Positions 11,531-21,990 of a stretch of 64,000 nucleotides of DNA are shown piece by piece (the stretch's first letter is position 1; each line of letters begins with the position of its first letter). The stretch lies in the NCBI RefSeq assembly GCF_010093595.1, contig NW_022985440.1, positions 2,062,549 to 2,126,548 of the forward strand, read 5' to 3'. The notes under the pieces are model-generated. The model saw only the letters and a program-made list of their open reading frames with translations, was not told where the DNA came from and ran no database searches. Made by a program: the position numbers and the translations under genes. This stretch comes from Mytilinidion resinicola (Eukaryota; Ascomycota; Dothideomycetes; Mytilinidiales; Mytilinidiaceae).

Positions 11531-13121
11531 ATTCGCAGTTATCTGAAACGGATTGAAGTGTGGTGAGATCTGTGAGCGAGATAAAGATATAATGTCGAGC
11601 TAAGTTGTCAAGTGATAGCCGTACTTTATAGATCATTTCAAAGGTCGGCAAGCGATTATGTATGCCCCTTTCCGATGCTGTGGACAAGCCTAGACTCCCG
11701 TGTCAAGCCTGGGTGTTGACAGTACGAAGTCCAACCGTTGAGCAAGAACTTGAAATTCATCTCATGCCGAGGTTTTGCTCATGCAGCATTTTGAAAAGTT
11801 CTATTGGTTAGTTGAGAGTCCCGGAAGACCATTTAGGTCCGGGATGCTGAAAGATGTACCTTTTAAGCGCAATTACCGCGTTCACCGTATAGCATGTTTC
11901 GTTCACGGGCATTAGGGAATAGAGTTTGGGCAGAGAGCCCTTTGACCGTGATTGTGGTTGGTTGGTTGGTTCTTTCATATTGCGGATGTAGAGCGCCAGG
12001 GGCGCACAGTGCAAGCCCTCCTCCGCTAGCTCCGCCCAAGCAATCTCTATAAACGTATATTCCTTTAATTCCTTGGTGCTTGCACCCGTTATGTGTCTGG
12101 TGCGCCTGCTAGCAGGTGTTTTTATAGTTGTATTGGATAATCTGTGACTCACCCTAAGGCGGCCAATTCCTCCCATACCACGCAGGCACTACTAGGGCTG
12201 CGGTGTGTGGTAATGCGCAGTCCTACCCTATAACCTGTATTGGCGCTACATAGCCAGCTTGCTACATGAATCCTACATCTGCCGTACCAGCCCTAGATCC
12301 TTAGTTCTAAAGTGTTCATAGTATTTGTGTAGTGTAGCTATGGCTACGGGTGGCTGTAGCTGTGTTGTGCGTATCTTGTATTTGGGGGGGTTTGCGGCAG
12401 TAGGTTGATTGCCCCTTGTCCTGCGCCCGGCGAAACACAACCACAGCGCGTTGTGAGACATTTCTTTGAAGCGATATTTCTGCTGGCTACAGGACCAGGA
12501 GCAAGCAGAGCCTGTAGATGCGTCTGTAGTGGGAATCCCATGGTTGAGTATCGAATTTGTGTGATGTTTTTCTGACCGTGATTGTAGTGACTCGCTAGAA
12601 AACGCGGTTGAATTGTGACACAAATTGTGATGATCGTGTTGATGTAATATTTGACAGCTTTTGGTGAGGTACCTGAACAGACCTGAGCAGACCTGAGCCG
12701 ACCTGAGCCGAAGCTGAGCCGAAGCTGAGCCGGGCCTGAGCCGATCTCAGCCACAGTGGCGCAGGATAATGTGAGCAGAGGGGTAGGTAGTGTGCAGATT
12801 GGGGTGGTCAACGAGCGGACGAACCAGGATCGATAGCTCGACGACGAGTCACAGATTTGTATTTAAGTACACTCGTTCTCGTAGATAAGAATCTGGTGTT
12901 CAACTCAAGATTCTACAATACTATCTATAGTTAGTAGAGTAACCCGTCTTATGCCTGATTTCTATTGCTTTATTGCCCGACCTTTTGGAGACTATCGCAC
13001 CCCGACGACGTATTTACCTATATCGCGTATTGTGTGAACACATACGGGCCACGTAAGAGACGATCCGTTACATCTAGCAACCACATCCCCCTTCCTATAA
13101 TACCCGGCCATCCGGCTCTCC
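11531..13121. other. gene-free stretch, element-like
   Basis: About 1.6 kb. Minus-strand frames at 11808-12176 (122 codons) and 12344-12811 (155 codons) have no recognisable domain. A decayed short repeat of the type GACCTGAGCC lies at about 12670-12755. The stretch at 12840-13060 is AT-richer and could be an old element end. No intact gene is supported. Confidence 0.45.
12670..12755. repeat. short decayed tandem repeat
   Basis: About eight copies of a 10-12 base unit, (G)ACCTGAGCCG / AAGCTGAGCCG, sit next to one another. Confidence 0.7.
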
Positions 13122-15126
13122 CTACGCCGGCGATTCTGCAGGCCCCTTCCTTCTAATATCCTTCCACCCCAACCCCCAAGCAACCCCAAAAGCTCCGACC
13201 CCCATTGCAATGCTCAAATAAAACACTCGATCAATAGCATCTGTGTACGCCCTCAATACTCCCGCCAGCTCCGTCCCGTGTACCACTTGCCTAACGCCCG
13301 TGGCGCCGGCGTTGATAACAGCCTGCACATTGACCCTGGGCGCATATTGCGGGATCTTGCTCTTCAGTGTGTTGGAGAGAATCGTATTGGCAACGGTGAG
13401 ATAGATGGAGCCTGTGAAGGTCTGGCTAAACATGATGAGGGACATGGCGAGAGCGGTTTGGGCGTCTGAGACGGCGTTTTGGGCGGCGGTCATGCCCTGG
13501 GGGGAAGACTTAATGGGGTGTGTTTCAATGGGTTAGGACGGGAGGAGGGCTGTGGTGGATGGAGGATTTGGGTGATGGTAGGACCCAGCCCCAGCGGATC
13601 AGATGAGGTTTGCTTACAATTTGAACGCCTAAGCCCTGGCCCACGCCGAGCAAGATCTGGAAACCGACTTGGCGCGCAAGTGGCGTAGTAGGCGAAAGAG
13701 TAGAGAAGAGGCCATTTGCAGTGGCCAAGAAAATACCGGACAGCACGCCGAATGGGAGATAGTAACCAAACTTCGAGACTGCCTGGTTATAAGCTTTCGT
13801 ACTTAAATAAAGCGTTCTTCAGGCTAGACAACATACTCGCAATCCCCGTGCTTACTCCAAAAGTGATGTTCATCATAACGTTCGGAAGAAGGTCAACACC
13901 ACTCGCCAACGGCGAGCGTCCTTTGACAGTCTGGAAGTAGATAGGCAGGTAGTAAGAGGCGACAAAAGTACAGCCCATCAAGAAGGATATGAAGAAGCAG
14001 CTGCAAATTATGATCTGCTGCGAGGCTAGTGAAAGAGGGATCATGGCGTTGTCACCCATTCGCTTTTCCCATAGGCCGAACACCAGGTAGGTGACGCCTG
14101 CGCCGCAGAAGAGCCCAATGACGGTCGAACTGTCCCACGGGTGCTGTACTCCGCCGAACTGGAGCGCGAGGAGAAACATGATTGAAGCGGACGCGAATAT
14201 CACGAAGCCCACTAGGTCGAGTTTCGGCCAGACATTACGGATGACATTCGAGAACTTGTCCTTGGGCATTTGATCGGGGATGTGGATGAAGAGGAGCGCG
14301 GCAGCAGCGACACCGCCTATCGGAAGATTGATATAAAAGCCTAGTGACGAGAGACGCAAGATTAGCAAGCTACAGGGTCTCTCAGTGTGTGTGAATGGGA
14401 AGAAAACGGGATCGTACACCATCGCCATGACACATATTCAGTAAAAGCGCCTCCAAGTAAAGGGCCTAAAACTAGACCGAGCTGCGCCCCTCCCATGCAG
14501 ATTCCTAGAAGGGCTGGTCGACGCTCCCTTGGAACTGCTACAACGAGCATGGTGAGGGACCCGTTTTGTAGGCCGGCAGAGCCCATTCCCGCGATCGCTC
14601 GTCCGATAATCAGCATCTTCGAGGAAGTAGCTAAGCCACATATCAAAGATCCTACCTCGAATATAGCAAAGCAACCGAGGAATACCTGTTTGAGGTGGAA
14701 GTATGTGTATAACTTCCCAGTGAGTGGTTGTAATGTGGCATTTGCAAGCGTATAGGCACCACCGTACCATCCAACGTCTGGGAGACTGTGAAAATGATTG
14801 GTGATGCTAGGAATCGCGGTGACAATAATATTTATGTCGAGCAGGAAAAGAAAGCAGATAATGGTTACAGAGCTCACGGTAAGGTAGAGCTTAGTACTGG
14901 AGAGATATTCCTTCCAGGGCTCGATATCCTCATGTGGTGTTTCTGCTTTTTCACCATTTTCGGACGGCGAAGGCGAGGAGAAGCTCGTGTTTCTCTCTGG
15001 TTCGTGGTCGTGGTCATGTGGTATTTCTACTTTGTCGCCAATTCGAGATGGTAAACGTGTAAAATCGCTCTTACTTTTCTCTGATTCGTGGTCGAGGACT
15101 AGTGATGGCTCCATAGCAGTAGTCAA
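13122..15126 (-). CDS. MFS drug-efflux transporter (DHA2/14-helix type)
   Basis: Plasma-membrane H+ antiporter-type efflux protein, 582 residues. Four exons are read on the minus strand: 15126-14418, 14340-13837, 13778-13618 and 13496-13122. The GT-AG introns keep phase. About 85 hydrophilic residues come first. The membrane core then shows DINIIVTAIPSI in helix 1, GRAIAGMGSAGLQNG (family motif B/C region), [26 protein letters not shown] spanning the first splice join, and QTVKGRSPLASGVDLLP. All are typical of fungal toxin or drug exporters of the 14-helix class. Substrate cannot be told. No biosynthetic cluster genes flank it; the upstream neighbour is a broken hydrolase fragment, so it is not evidently part of a metabolite cluster. 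Confidence 0.9.
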
Positions 15127-15563
15127 AATATATGCCGAAAGAGAAATCGTAGACAGGGATACCCTCGAATTTGATACGCAAGTTGATATATAAAAGGAAT
15201 GAATAGTGAAGATGGAGCTACTTCGATGGACCCTATATCTTTTAAAAGATCAAGAGAAGCGGGCCTGGAAGCCTTGCGATATGGACCGGCTGGAACGCAA
15301 GGTAGTAGGCATGGCCCCCTTGCGAGCTCGGTAATTGTCGTCCAGGAAATAATCAGAATCTACGATCGTCTGCGTCTGCCTTATTCTATGTCCGCTGATT
15401 TGAAACCCAATAACTCGAAGTTGGGATAAGTGCGAAGAAGATCTAGCTTATTGAAATCTATGCATGAAGCTTGTCAACATACGCATGGCGCAGGTATATA
15501 TTGTTTGCTATCCTTTCGTTATGATATGTTGATCGCACGGCAATAAGCCTGTCTTGAACGCAC
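15127..15563. other. MFS upstream region
   Basis: Upstream of the MFS gene on the minus strand. Nothing beyond short open frames is seen. Confidence 0.5.
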
Positions 15564-16037
15564 CTAGAAATCCCAAGCCGTAAAGACATCCGAAACCCAC
15601 CAATCGCTAGAAATATCTATATTCAAATCCGGCAAATCCACGTCTGTTTCTTGAACAACTAGCTCGGCTGGGTCGGCAGTCATGATGGCCAGTTTGTTCT
15701 CCCATACTGCTCTCTTGACATCAAAGACCTCCGCATACCTCGGGTTAACAAGATCCGCGCGTGAATGGAGATGTTGATGATGGAGGGGTGAGTCAGAACC
15801 AACCTGACCAGCAGAGTCCAAGCCCTGACAAGCCAACGAACGGTCAGATTTAAATGGTCAAAAAGCATTCATCTACGACGCTAGACTCGGTATCCGAACC
15901 AAAAACATCAGGGGAAACCATAGCGCCTAACGAACGAACCCTACCAAAATCCATCGCAGCCCATCCCAACTCCGCCATCAACCCATAAGCCAAAAAATCG
16001 ACAGACTCAAATCTAACCAAGTGCTCCCATCGAATCC
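15564..16037 (-). pseudogene. unrecognised gene 3' fragment
   Basis: Two minus-strand open segments (about 16037-15853 and 15816-15564) read as ordinary protein and could be joined through a TCAG-ended gap near 15815. The segments include FLAYGLMAELGWAAMDFGRV and end NIDISSDWWVSDVFTAWDF. The acidic, aromatic end would suit the tail of a fungal transcription factor, but this is only an impression. There is no start or N-terminal domain: directly upstream the sequence becomes the end of a bleomycin hydrolase-like gene. It is read as a truncated fragment. Confidence 0.4.
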
Positions 16038-16362
16038 CACCGTTCCAGCATCTTCGGCTTCGGATCAAGCTCTTTCCGGACTGTTGCACTTACTGCGCTC
16101 AGATCGACCACCGCCTGGTACACAACAAACCCATCCGTTCATTCATCGCTCATAACAAAGTACCATGTGAGCCTGCGGTAACAGACCAGGAATTCTCCAC
16201 AAGCCGCCGCGCCGGCTTGCTATCAATAACATGCACGCCCGTTAGCACTATAGCGTGCGTCATAGCGCTCCCACCAGTCATCAAATGCTGCGCCTTCTAC
16301 ATACCTAGACGGACGTTGAAGCCGAGCTCGTAGTTGAAGAGCTTCGTATCCATGGCAAGGGC
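16013..16362 (-). pseudogene. bleomycin hydrolase-like C-terminal fragment
   Basis: The minus strand encodes the last quarter of a C1B cysteine aminopeptidase. It starts KLFNYELGFNVRLGM, continues LMTGGSAMTHAIVLTGVHV with the active-site His, then LVENSW with the active-site Asn, and finally reads into ERWDSMGALG before a stop at 16013-16015. An in-frame stop directly follows RLGM. A second stop replaces an expected tryptophan after SDE, and a frame change is needed near 16140. The N-terminal part with the catalytic Cys is absent. The break near 16365-16390 coincides with dispersed repeat R1. The fragment is non-functional. Confidence 0.8.
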
Positions 16363-16389
16363 AGACAATCATCCCTGGAAAGGACTCAG

Positions 16390-16640
16390 GTTGCAGCACT
16401 ACAACCTAGGATCAACAACTCATATGCCAGAAAGCTACTCTCCGAACATCAGCTGTAGAGAACCCAGCTGAAATCTCAGCTGTAGAGAACCGAGCTGAAG
16501 CCTCAGCTGTGCAGGGCTCATCTGAACTTACTAGCGCGCCACCCTGGGGGTGGCCCCCTTCCTTCCCCTAGTATATATACAACTAGCTAGACGTCTATAG
16601 AAATCAGAGTTCACATCAATTTCAACCTGAGTAAAGGAGC
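16390..16640. repeat. dispersed repeat R1, copy b, with internal 31-base repeats
   Basis: Shares both ends with 9668-9940. Between 16449 and 16530 a 31-base unit, CAGCTGTAGAGAACC-AGCTGAA-type, is repeated about two and a half times; this block is absent from copy a. Confidence 0.65.
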
Positions 16641-16807
16641 TTGAGCTTCTGAGGCTTACAAAACGATATGGGGTCCTGATTCGTGACCCGGGACAAATTT
16701 GAGGCCCCTCGCTAAAACGTGACGATATCTAGTAGGCACTTACGATACTACATAGCGGGTAAGCAGCCCGGGTTAGGTAGTATACACATTGTGGTGGTAT
16801 GATAGTA

Positions 16808-17362
16808 TGAACAACTGAGTATTTTCCAAGTATGAACCTAACTTATTTCAATCTCCGATGCTTTGTTCCCTTCGCTGGAGCCTATTTGCAAACTATTCAT
16901 CGTAATTGCAAGTAGAGCCATAGCCAGCAAGGTAATCTCACAGGTTGCGACGACTTGTAAATATATCAATACTCCTCAACTTTCCGCTTTTACACAGTCT
17001 ATCGCGTGTAGCACAAAGTTTTCACGTTCAAATTACCTTAACAAACACAGCTCGCTCTTAAAGCCGCAAAGTGAAGTTTATAACGTGGTCGCTCTTCCGC
17101 TGCTTCACATGCGCCATATAGTATTTTTAGCAGTTCTACTTAACTTCCACGCTCTTAATTGTTTTAGAGGTGTAATCATAACTTGTAATTAAGCCAGCGC
17201 ATATCCGGTAATAAACTTAGAGTTAATTTAATTAATGTCTATAATTAACGGGCAAGGGACGCTGTTTTAATTCTACTGTCTCCAGTTTATATAGTACTAA
17301 TTCCGCTCTAGTAATCCATGCACCATAAAAGTACTGTAATAGAGGCTTGCATAATATAACAG
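16808..17362 (-). pseudogene. degraded partial copy of the 18.2-19.9 kb gene
   Basis: The plus-strand sequence follows 18140-18720 almost base for base in order (for example the CTTCGCTGGAGCC block, AGTCTATCGC, ATAACAGC). It covers roughly the C-terminal 185 codons and some 3' flank of the neighbouring gene in the same orientation. Most differences are transitions, and this copy mostly has A or T where the other has G or C. No open frame survives. This fits RIP acting on a duplicated segment. It ends exactly where dispersed repeat R2 begins. Confidence 0.85.
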
Positions 17363-17570
17363 CAAGTACGATATCCCAATGTGCACCCAAGCAATTTCCT
17401 TTCCCGTTCAAGAACCTGAGCTGCTCATGCTCCAACCTGAGCTGTGGCTGAGCTGGGGTGAGCGGATCCTGAGTTGAGACTGGGTAGAGTCGAAACCCAA
17501 GCTCCTGGTGCTATTCACTCTACTGCCAGTTTCCAGTTTCCAGGCCTCAAGCCTTAAGTAAACTTACTCT
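17363..17570. repeat. dispersed repeat R2, copy b
   Basis: Second copy of the repeat at 8728-9000, same orientation, shorter, and directly abutting the degraded gene copy. Confidence 0.75.
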
Positions 17571-18157
17571 GTGATATATTACGGGCCGTTCCATAGATAG
17601 TCATGTTCTTAAGACGGTATGTTCTCAAGACGGCATGTTCTTAAGACGGCATGTTCTTAAGATGCCTATAGTCTTAAGACGGTGGGAAGTTCTAATTTTG
17701 ATAGAAATCTTTGATATTTGCAGCTACATTCGAAATCTTATGACCTACTTGTCTAAGTAAAGGTCATGACAGGGGCTTTTGGATATGTCGTAGGCACACG
17801 AGCATGCAGTGATGGAAATCGTCCCGTGTTGTATTGCGTGGCTATCTACGAGGCATCTGATACACAGACGAGGCGGGCGCCAAGCCGCGCTGGAGAAACG
17901 TGACATAAGTCACGTGTCCATGAACTAAACGGGAAATGAGACTCTACCCCTGTAGCTGTCTACTTGTATGCAACAGGATGAAAATGATGAGAATAGGCTA
18001 TATTAGAGTATCGGACGAATCCTATGAGCCTGGGCGAACACGTGTTTTCTAGCACGTGAGGAGCCTGTGAGTGCTCCTTGAAGGGCTCACACAGCTATCT
18101 ACTGGGAGGTGCTCCGGCGCCTTACAGCCAATTCAGGTATTTAGATTAAGTATGGAC
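17571..18157. other. spacer with short tandem repeat
   Basis: Between 17600 and 17690 a 17-base unit, ATGTTCTTAAGACGGCN, occurs about four times with small changes. The rest shows no gene. Confidence 0.65.
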
Positions 18158-19750
18158 CTAACTGAGTTCAATTTCCAATGCTTTGTTCACTTCGCTGGAG
18201 CCAATTTGCGAACTATCCGTGGCAATTGCAAGCAGAGCCATGGACAACAGCATGATCTCGCAGATTGCGGCCGCTCTTACAGATGTATCAATATCCCTTG
18301 GATTTCCTCTCTTATGCAGTCTATCGCATGTGGTGTAGAGTTTCCATGTTTGAAATACCTTGACGAGCACGGCTCGCTCCCCATGCCGCAAGGTAGATTT
18401 TGTATTGTGGCCACTCTTATGCTGCTCCACATACGTCACACAGTGTTTCCAGCAGTCCGACTCGACTTGCACGCTTTTAGAAGTTCTGAAGGCATCACAC
18501 CATTTCCAAGCCTGCGCACGTCCGGTGACGAACTCGGAGCTAATTTGATTGATGTCCGCAATTGGGAGGCGAGGGATGGTGCTTTCGTTCTGCTGTCTCT
18601 GGCTCATTTGGTATTGATCTCGCCACCAGTGATCCATACACCACGAAAGTGCTGCAACGGAGGCTTCGACTTGTTCGGGGGATAATTCGCCTCTTGGGTA
18701 CGTCCGTATGCATGATATAACAGCCGGTTCGTCAGTCTCAATCAGCTGAGCGTAAGAGACTCTATTGGGACTGAATTGGCAGATACCGTAGTCGGCAAGG
18801 AACTGACTGGCCCAGGACGAGAACTTCTCATCTGACGCAGGGTCGTTACGGTCTAGCATGGGCACTTTTATGGAGCTTGGCCAAATTACGCGCCGTTTGC
18901 CCACGGCTTTGATCGCGACTGCCGCATGATTTGGCTCTAGCCGCGAAGGCAGAGGCACAAAACCGTCAGACCACACTGCATCTGCATAGATAGATTCTCC
19001 AGTGTGTTGCGACATTTCTTCCACGATGCTGTATCGTCCATTGGGCGAGCCGCTGAAATGAGCCAGCTTTGTTGGCCGATCGACACCAGCGTACTGATCA
19101 AGGTAAATGGAGGCTCCACCGTTTGTCATTGTGATCCTTGTGCCTTTGATTTCGACAGTCCTCAGATCCATGACTCGAGCAAATCCCCAGAGAGAATGAA
19201 GGTTGGTAACGGCGCTGGCCGGTCGTATTGCACCATCACATGCCAACGCGCTGGCTCCCGTCATGAGTGGCCAGTCCTTCCTAGTAATTCCACACATGTC
19301 CATAGCATCAGCCCAACAAGCTTCGGACCGTTTCCTTGTGGTGCTACGGACAGCGTACATGCGGCCAGTGAATCTCCCCCCGCCAGTGGTAATGGCCTGG
19401 GTTGCTGACTTGACGAGCCTCCTTTTTATGCGTCTTTCAATGGCACCCCGTTTGGATCTCGCTTGCTCATGTCTGAAACAGTCTTCTAGGGCACCCACAG
19501 TGATAAATGGCACTGCGAGGACTTGGGGATCGCCAAATGGAGATGGAAGGTAGATGATACTGAGTGCTTTGAAAACGAAGGCCTTTGTCTGAGGCCACTT
19601 TATCGCCCACTCCCCTAGAGCGAGTTTATCTGTCTTTCCTTTCCTCCTCGCCTCGACTGAGGCTTGTATATTCACCTGAGCAATTGCTGCCCATAAGGCT
19701 AAAATTGCAATTACCAAGGAAGATATGGCGATAGCGGCTGCGGTGTCCAT
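18158..19750 (-). CDS. unknown protein with N-terminal membrane anchor
   Basis: Intronless frame. It is open from 19870, but the start at 19750 is preferred because it places one strong hydrophobic segment (ISSLVIAILALWAAIAQV) within the first 25 residues; that gives about 530 residues. The rest is soluble, moderately basic and tryptophan-rich, and no known domain is recognised. The single anchor suggests a membrane-tethered protein with its bulk on one side. A degraded copy of its 3' third lies at 16808-17362, so the segment was duplicated once. It is divergently oriented to the IspE-like gene with about 560 bases between starts. Low similarity to anything recognisable could mean a lineage-restricted accessory gene. 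Confidence 0.7.
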   Translation of the reverse strand: MDTAAAIAISSLVIAILALWAAIAQVNIQASVEARRKGKTDKLALGEWAIKWPQTKAFVFKALSIIYLPSPFGDPQVLAVPFITVGALEDCFRHEQARSKRGAIERRIKRRLVKSATQAITTGGGRFTGRMYAVRSTTRKRSEACWADAMDMCGITRKDWPLMTGASALACDGAIRPASAVTNLHSLWGFARVMDLRTVEIKGTRITMTNGGASIYLDQYAGVDRPTKLAHFSGSPNGRYSIVEEMSQHTGESIYADAVWSDGFVPLPSRLEPNHAAVAIKAVGKRRVIWPSSIKVPMLDRNDPASDEKFSSWASQFLADYGICQFSPNRVSYAQLIETDEPAVISCIRTYPRGELSPEQVEASVAALSWCMDHWWRDQYQMSQRQQNESTIPRLPIADINQISSEFVTGRAQAWKWCDAFRTSKSVQVESDCWKHCVTYVEQHKSGHNTKSTLRHGERAVLVKVFQTWKLYTTCDRLHKRGNPRDIDTSVRAAAICEIMLLSMALLAIATDSSQIGSSEVNKALEIELS

Positions 19751-19870
19751 GGTAGCAATGTTCCGAAATGGGATCTTTGTGAGATTCCGGCGTAGAAGAG
19801 TTCCCTTGAAACGATTCTGTCGGGCCCAGCTTTGACTGCGCAGGCTATCGGATTCTATCGTAGGGACCAC

Positions 19871-20309
19871 AAATCCCTTTTTTTCCTTTCCAATTTGGCT
19901 AGGTATCGATTGACCGGAATGACATTACACAACATAATCTGCAGCAAATAGAAACCACGGATTATTTTCTACCGGTGAACAGTTTGCTAATAATAGTAAT
20001 TTTCTTCTTGTGGCTTATGCATACAGAACCCAGTCGGACCAGAGACGAGCTTCCCCGTGCGGTGCAACCGCTCTTGCTCCAGCCGCATTCAGGTAGAGTC
20101 AGCAGAGCTATGTGGTAGCCGTACGAATCGGTGCTGCTACTGCTTGCTACCCGGTGACCGGGTTTGGCCTTTCTGAAAAGTTGTCGATAGGAAACCTGAA
20201 GCGTGCAGCTACTCACCGGAAAATTAGGTGTTTAATGAGAGGTTTAATGAGAGGTTATTCGTCACTCGGGAGTCGGGAGATGTGTTTCTAGCCCTTCCTT
20301 CTCATCAAC
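19871..20309. promoter_or_regulatory. shared divergent upstream region
   Basis: Lies between the starts of the unknown membrane-anchored gene and the IspE-like gene. It contains a 13-base direct doublet, GGTTTAATGAGAG, near 20229-20255. No classical promoter element is certain. Confidence 0.35.
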
Positions 20310-21243
20310 ATGGCTTCATCCAGCTTGGAGCTGGAGTGCGTTATCCTTCGAGCACCTGCTAAACTGAATATATACCTTCAAGCCGGACAGTCACGAGAAG
20401 ACGGCTACCACGATATTATGACAGTGTACCAGGCAATTGCCCTTTACGATGAGCTGAGACTCGTCCCTACGAGATCAAACTGGCCTGGCCATCACAGTTT
20501 CCAGTGAGGACAGCGATAAGATAACAATCGACTCGAAAAATCTTGTAATAAAAGCCGCGCAGCGGCTCGGAGAACACGTCGGTATCAAACCGAATCAGCA
20601 TTTTGAGCTGATAAAGGCCATACCAACGGAGGCCGGACTTGGCGGTGGAAGTGCAGACGCCGCGGCAGCAATCGTCGGATGCAATACTCAGTGGCAGCTC
20701 GGCCTCGGTGAAGATGATTTGGCAGCGATTGGAGCGCAGGTCGGTGAGGACGCGCCTTTTTTCATCAAAGGAATGATGGCGGTTGGCATCGGCCACAGAC
20801 AACCACTGCAAGAGCTGAAGGCTAGCACGTGGACGTGGCACTGGGTCCTGGGCATGCCCAAAGCCAGCCTCGCTACGAAACATGTATTTGCGCAATTCGA
20901 CGCTCTAGCGGATGGTTGCTTCGACGAGGTGCAGTACAAAGAGAAGCACGCGACGTGTTTGCAGATACCGTGGGCCTCTGCGCCACCACATGAGCTGGCC
21001 GGGTTACTTCGCAACGATCTTGAACCAGCGGCCGCTGTGTTGCTGCCCGAAATCCGATCTGCGATCGATGCTGGTCAGGAGAAAGGCGCACTTGCCAGTA
21101 TCATGACTGGATCCGGATCCACCTGCGCCTTCCTGGCAAGAGATGAAGATCATGGCGGAAGTCTGGCGGTTGCGCTGAGGGAAACAGGTCTATTCAGAAA
21201 GGTCATAACGACAACAGGACCAGTATCCGGAATCGAATTGTAG
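20310..21243 (+). CDS. ispE: IspE-type CDP-ME kinase, shifted by one base
   Basis: Homologue of 4-diphosphocytidyl-2-C-methyl-D-erythritol kinase, the GHMP-kinase step of the bacterial and plastid MEP isoprenoid pathway. The length, about 310 residues, is that of actinobacterial IspE. Visible motifs are APAKLN with the conserved Lys18, DGYHDIMTVYQA, the ATP loop GLGGGSADAA (about 109-118), VGEDAPFF with the catalytic Asp (about 147), NDLEPAA, and the third GHMP motif GSGSTCAF (about 267). HWVLGMPKASLAT and TGPVSGIEL recall actinobacterial members. It has no introns. The frame changes once at 20477-20479 (run AAA): one base too many there would explain a premature stop at 20505-20507. All motifs after the shift are intact, so this is either a recent pseudogene or a consensus error. 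Fungi use the mevalonate route, so transfer is inferred. Confidence 0.85.
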
Positions 21244-21313
21244 ATATGAATCGTGGAGCTGCGGTGGACCTCGGGAGCCTGAATGTTGCTTACTCATGGC
21301 TCAGGTTTAACTA

Positions 21314-21745
21314 ACGTGTTCTACATGCATGTGGTGGTTACAAGCGAGTGGTGGCGCTTAATTTTTGGTGCGATTTAGACGTTTTGACACCCCAGCAACC
21401 TCAACAACTATAAAAGATTTAAATCTATAACTTAGAATAAAGATATGCATAGCTGTTTCAATATTATAAGACAAATTTTTAGGGTCTCTTAATGGCCACA
21501 TTTAGTTATAGTAGAGTTTTGGCCCCCTAGCATTGGGTAAGATCTACGATATAATAGAATTACAGAGACACATCACTCTAAACTATTGCCTAGCCATTGA
21601 AATGAGCTAAATACTATATGCATTCATATAATCTTATTTAATACTTTATAGTTGTTGAGATTGCTAGGGTGTCAAAACGTCCAAATCGCACCAAAAATTA
21701 AGCGCCACCACTCGCTTGTAACCACCACATGCATGTAGAACACGT
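21314..21745. mobile_element. MITE 1 (TA-flanked, about 100-base inverted ends)
   Basis: The ends ACGTGTTCTACATGCATGTG... and its reverse complement (right end at 21745) match for about 95-100 bases with only a few differences. The element is bounded by TA on both sides (21312-21313, 21746-21747), as Tc1/mariner/pogo-type elements are. The core is AT-rich and noncoding. The subterminal block GGTGCGATTTAGAC is shared with MITE 3. Confidence 0.85.
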
Positions 21746-21772
21746 TAACTACTACTTGTAGTTAGCTAGTTA

Positions 21773-21988
21773 ACGTATTTCACGAGTAAGTGGGCCACCC
21801 GGGTAAGTGGGCCACCCTACTAAGCCACAACGCCGAATACTATAAATTACTTAACAATAAAGACCTATATTTAATATAGCTAGTTATAGCGTTATCATTA
21901 AGGTTGTAGTTATATTACGCGTCGTGTCTCGCGACTTTTGGTCGAGTGGCCCACTCACCCGGGTGGCCCAATTACTCGTGAAATACGT
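21773..21988. mobile_element. MITE 2 (TA-flanked)
   Basis: Inverted ends begin ACGTATTTCACGAGTAA and include the GTGGGCCACCCGGGT block, about 45 bases in length. TA flanks both sides (21771-21772, 21989-21990). It carries no coding sequence. Confidence 0.85.
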
Positions 21989-21990
21989 TA

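Noticed and set aside
12344..12811. 155-codon minus-strand frame as a gene
   Set aside because: Covers the short GACCTGAGCC-type repeat and has no recognisable domain.
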